From positions 682,568 to 746,567 of the forward strand of contig NW_002060961.1 of the NCBI RefSeq assembly GCF_000150275.1: a stretch of 64,000 nt of DNA. Reading direction: 5' to 3'. This DNA comes from Trichoplax adhaerens (taxonomy: Eukaryota; Placozoa; Uniplacotomia; Trichoplacea; Trichoplacidae). Of the stretch, positions 62,785-64,000 are shown in pieces. The position numbers were made by a program, and so were the translations under genes. Numbering within the stretch: position 1 is the first letter of the stretch; each line of letters begins with the position of its first letter. The notes under the pieces are model-generated. The model searched no databases, was not told the DNA's origin, and was given only the letters and a program-made list of their open reading frames with translations.

Positions 62785-64000
62785 TATAGTTATTATTAAA
62801 TGTTATTATCGATATATATTATGAATTGTCTTGTCATCGGTCGTGTTGATACCAGTCCTTTGTAAAGATATATAAATTAACGTAGGATTGCTAGTACTCT
62901 TTAATCATGCCGTATAATTCTTTATTTTATTGAGCTATAATTGAACCATTCTCTATACTATGAAGTCTATTTTGGTCGTATTATTATTTATGATATGCTC
63001 TGTGTAACGTCATTGCATATACATTCCATTTTATAATACACTTGGTAATTTTTAAATGATACGATAAATAGGGCAGTGAGTTTAATTTACTTAGATTTCA
63101 AAGTCTACGTTTGTGGACATATGTACAGTACAGTAATGTATGCTTGAATCACTTCATCTAAAGTTATGTGCGCATAATGAATAACTCCATGGTTCGTAAG
63201 CTATACGTAGACGTATAAATACCTTGCACTTGCTATTTCTTGGTCAAGGGTAGAAAGATAGGATCAGACTTAATTTGTGTGAGATTATATCGGTTAATCT
63301 ATCAGTAATATTCTATTGAACGCTCGGTATAAACTTGAATGATTTTTGTAATTAAATTTTTTGGCACTTTCGGTTGAGAAGCATCGATCGAATACTGTAT
63401 TAACTGTAGGATTTTAGAATATGAATATAAATATTTGTATGTATGGAACGCGGCTGAGATATGACCCTTCCTAAGCACGAGTATAGCTATTCATTCATTA
63501 CAGTGTCAGATTTACTTGGATATCATGTATAATGATAATATATTTTGTATTACCAGTATAACGGAAAATATTTACAAGGGATGATTATTAATATATAATG
63601 ATCAAGTTTAATATGGATATTTAAAAATTATTAAATTTAAAATCTTGAATTTATGAACATCTTCAAATATCTGTATATTAATTATCATACAAGCTATAAA
63701 GTAAGAATACTACTTCCTAATGTCCACGGTGCTCATTGATAATCGCCATTATAGCAATCAGTTTCACTTACATAGTATTACGATTGTTATGTATTGTATG
63801 AGTTTACCGTTTCAATTGGAATTATTGACAACTGTCTTCATAAGTAAAAAACAGTTTGCTTAGTTAATTTTAAGCTTGCTACATGGAATGAGCAATTCTT
63901 AATCGATGATTAATATGTAGTGTAATGAAACATGAAAGGGTCACTCTTTTATAGGGCCTTACTATCATGCAATTGGAGATCATTGATAGTGGATAGCTTG
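62785..64000. other. 3' flank of the USP38-like gene
   Basis: AT-rich DNA following the USP38-like stop codon. No exon, RNA gene or repeat array was recognised to the end of the window. Confidence 0.5.

Overview
The window reads as nuclear DNA of an early-branching animal, most likely a placozoan (Trichoplax or a relative). That is an inference: the DNA is AT-rich, the genes have many short phase-consistent introns, and the proteins are clearly metazoan (a FAT-like giant cadherin, an anoctamin, POLR1E, CCDC138, a USP38/USP35-type deubiquitinase). I see no prokaryotic, viral or intact transposon genes. Gene models below come from reading splice sites, reading frames and remembered family conservation; no alignment was run. 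One exon of the anoctamin may be off by a base.

Layout. (1) About 241-1284, plus strand: the 3' two exons of a gene with YHGT / FTSPTIKY motifs, perhaps a PARP-like fold; its 5' end was not found. (2) 3196-7711, minus: a 16-exon CCDC138 homologue, about 619 aa. (3) 8566-13338, plus: an 11-exon POLR1E (RNA polymerase I PAF53/A49) homologue, about 418 aa, divergent from CCDC138. (4) 13339-32769: 19.4 kb with no convincing gene but several unrelated clusters of diverged tandem repeats with units of about 85-120 bp, two GA microsatellites and C homopolymers. (5) 32770-47489, plus: a FAT-like cadherin of about 4,738 aa in only three coding exons, the first 11.6 kb long. (6) 49472-54900, minus: a 19-exon anoctamin/TMEM16 homologue, about 742 aa, convergent with the cadherin. 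(7) 58419-62784, plus: a 7-exon USP38/USP35-type deubiquitinase, about 908 aa, divergent from the anoctamin. (8) 62785-64000: nothing recognised.

The genes do not form one pathway: they cover rRNA transcription (POLR1E), a centrosome-associated coiled-coil protein, adhesion and planar polarity (FAT-like), membrane ion or lipid transport (anoctamin) and ubiquitin removal (USP38-like). The points most worth a second look are the FAT-like gene (giant single exon, few calcium linkers at the N-terminus, furin-like site, PDZ-type C-terminus), two apparent GC-AG introns supported by reading phase, loss of a conserved TM7 glutamate in the anoctamin, and the concentration of tandem repeats upstream of the cadherin.
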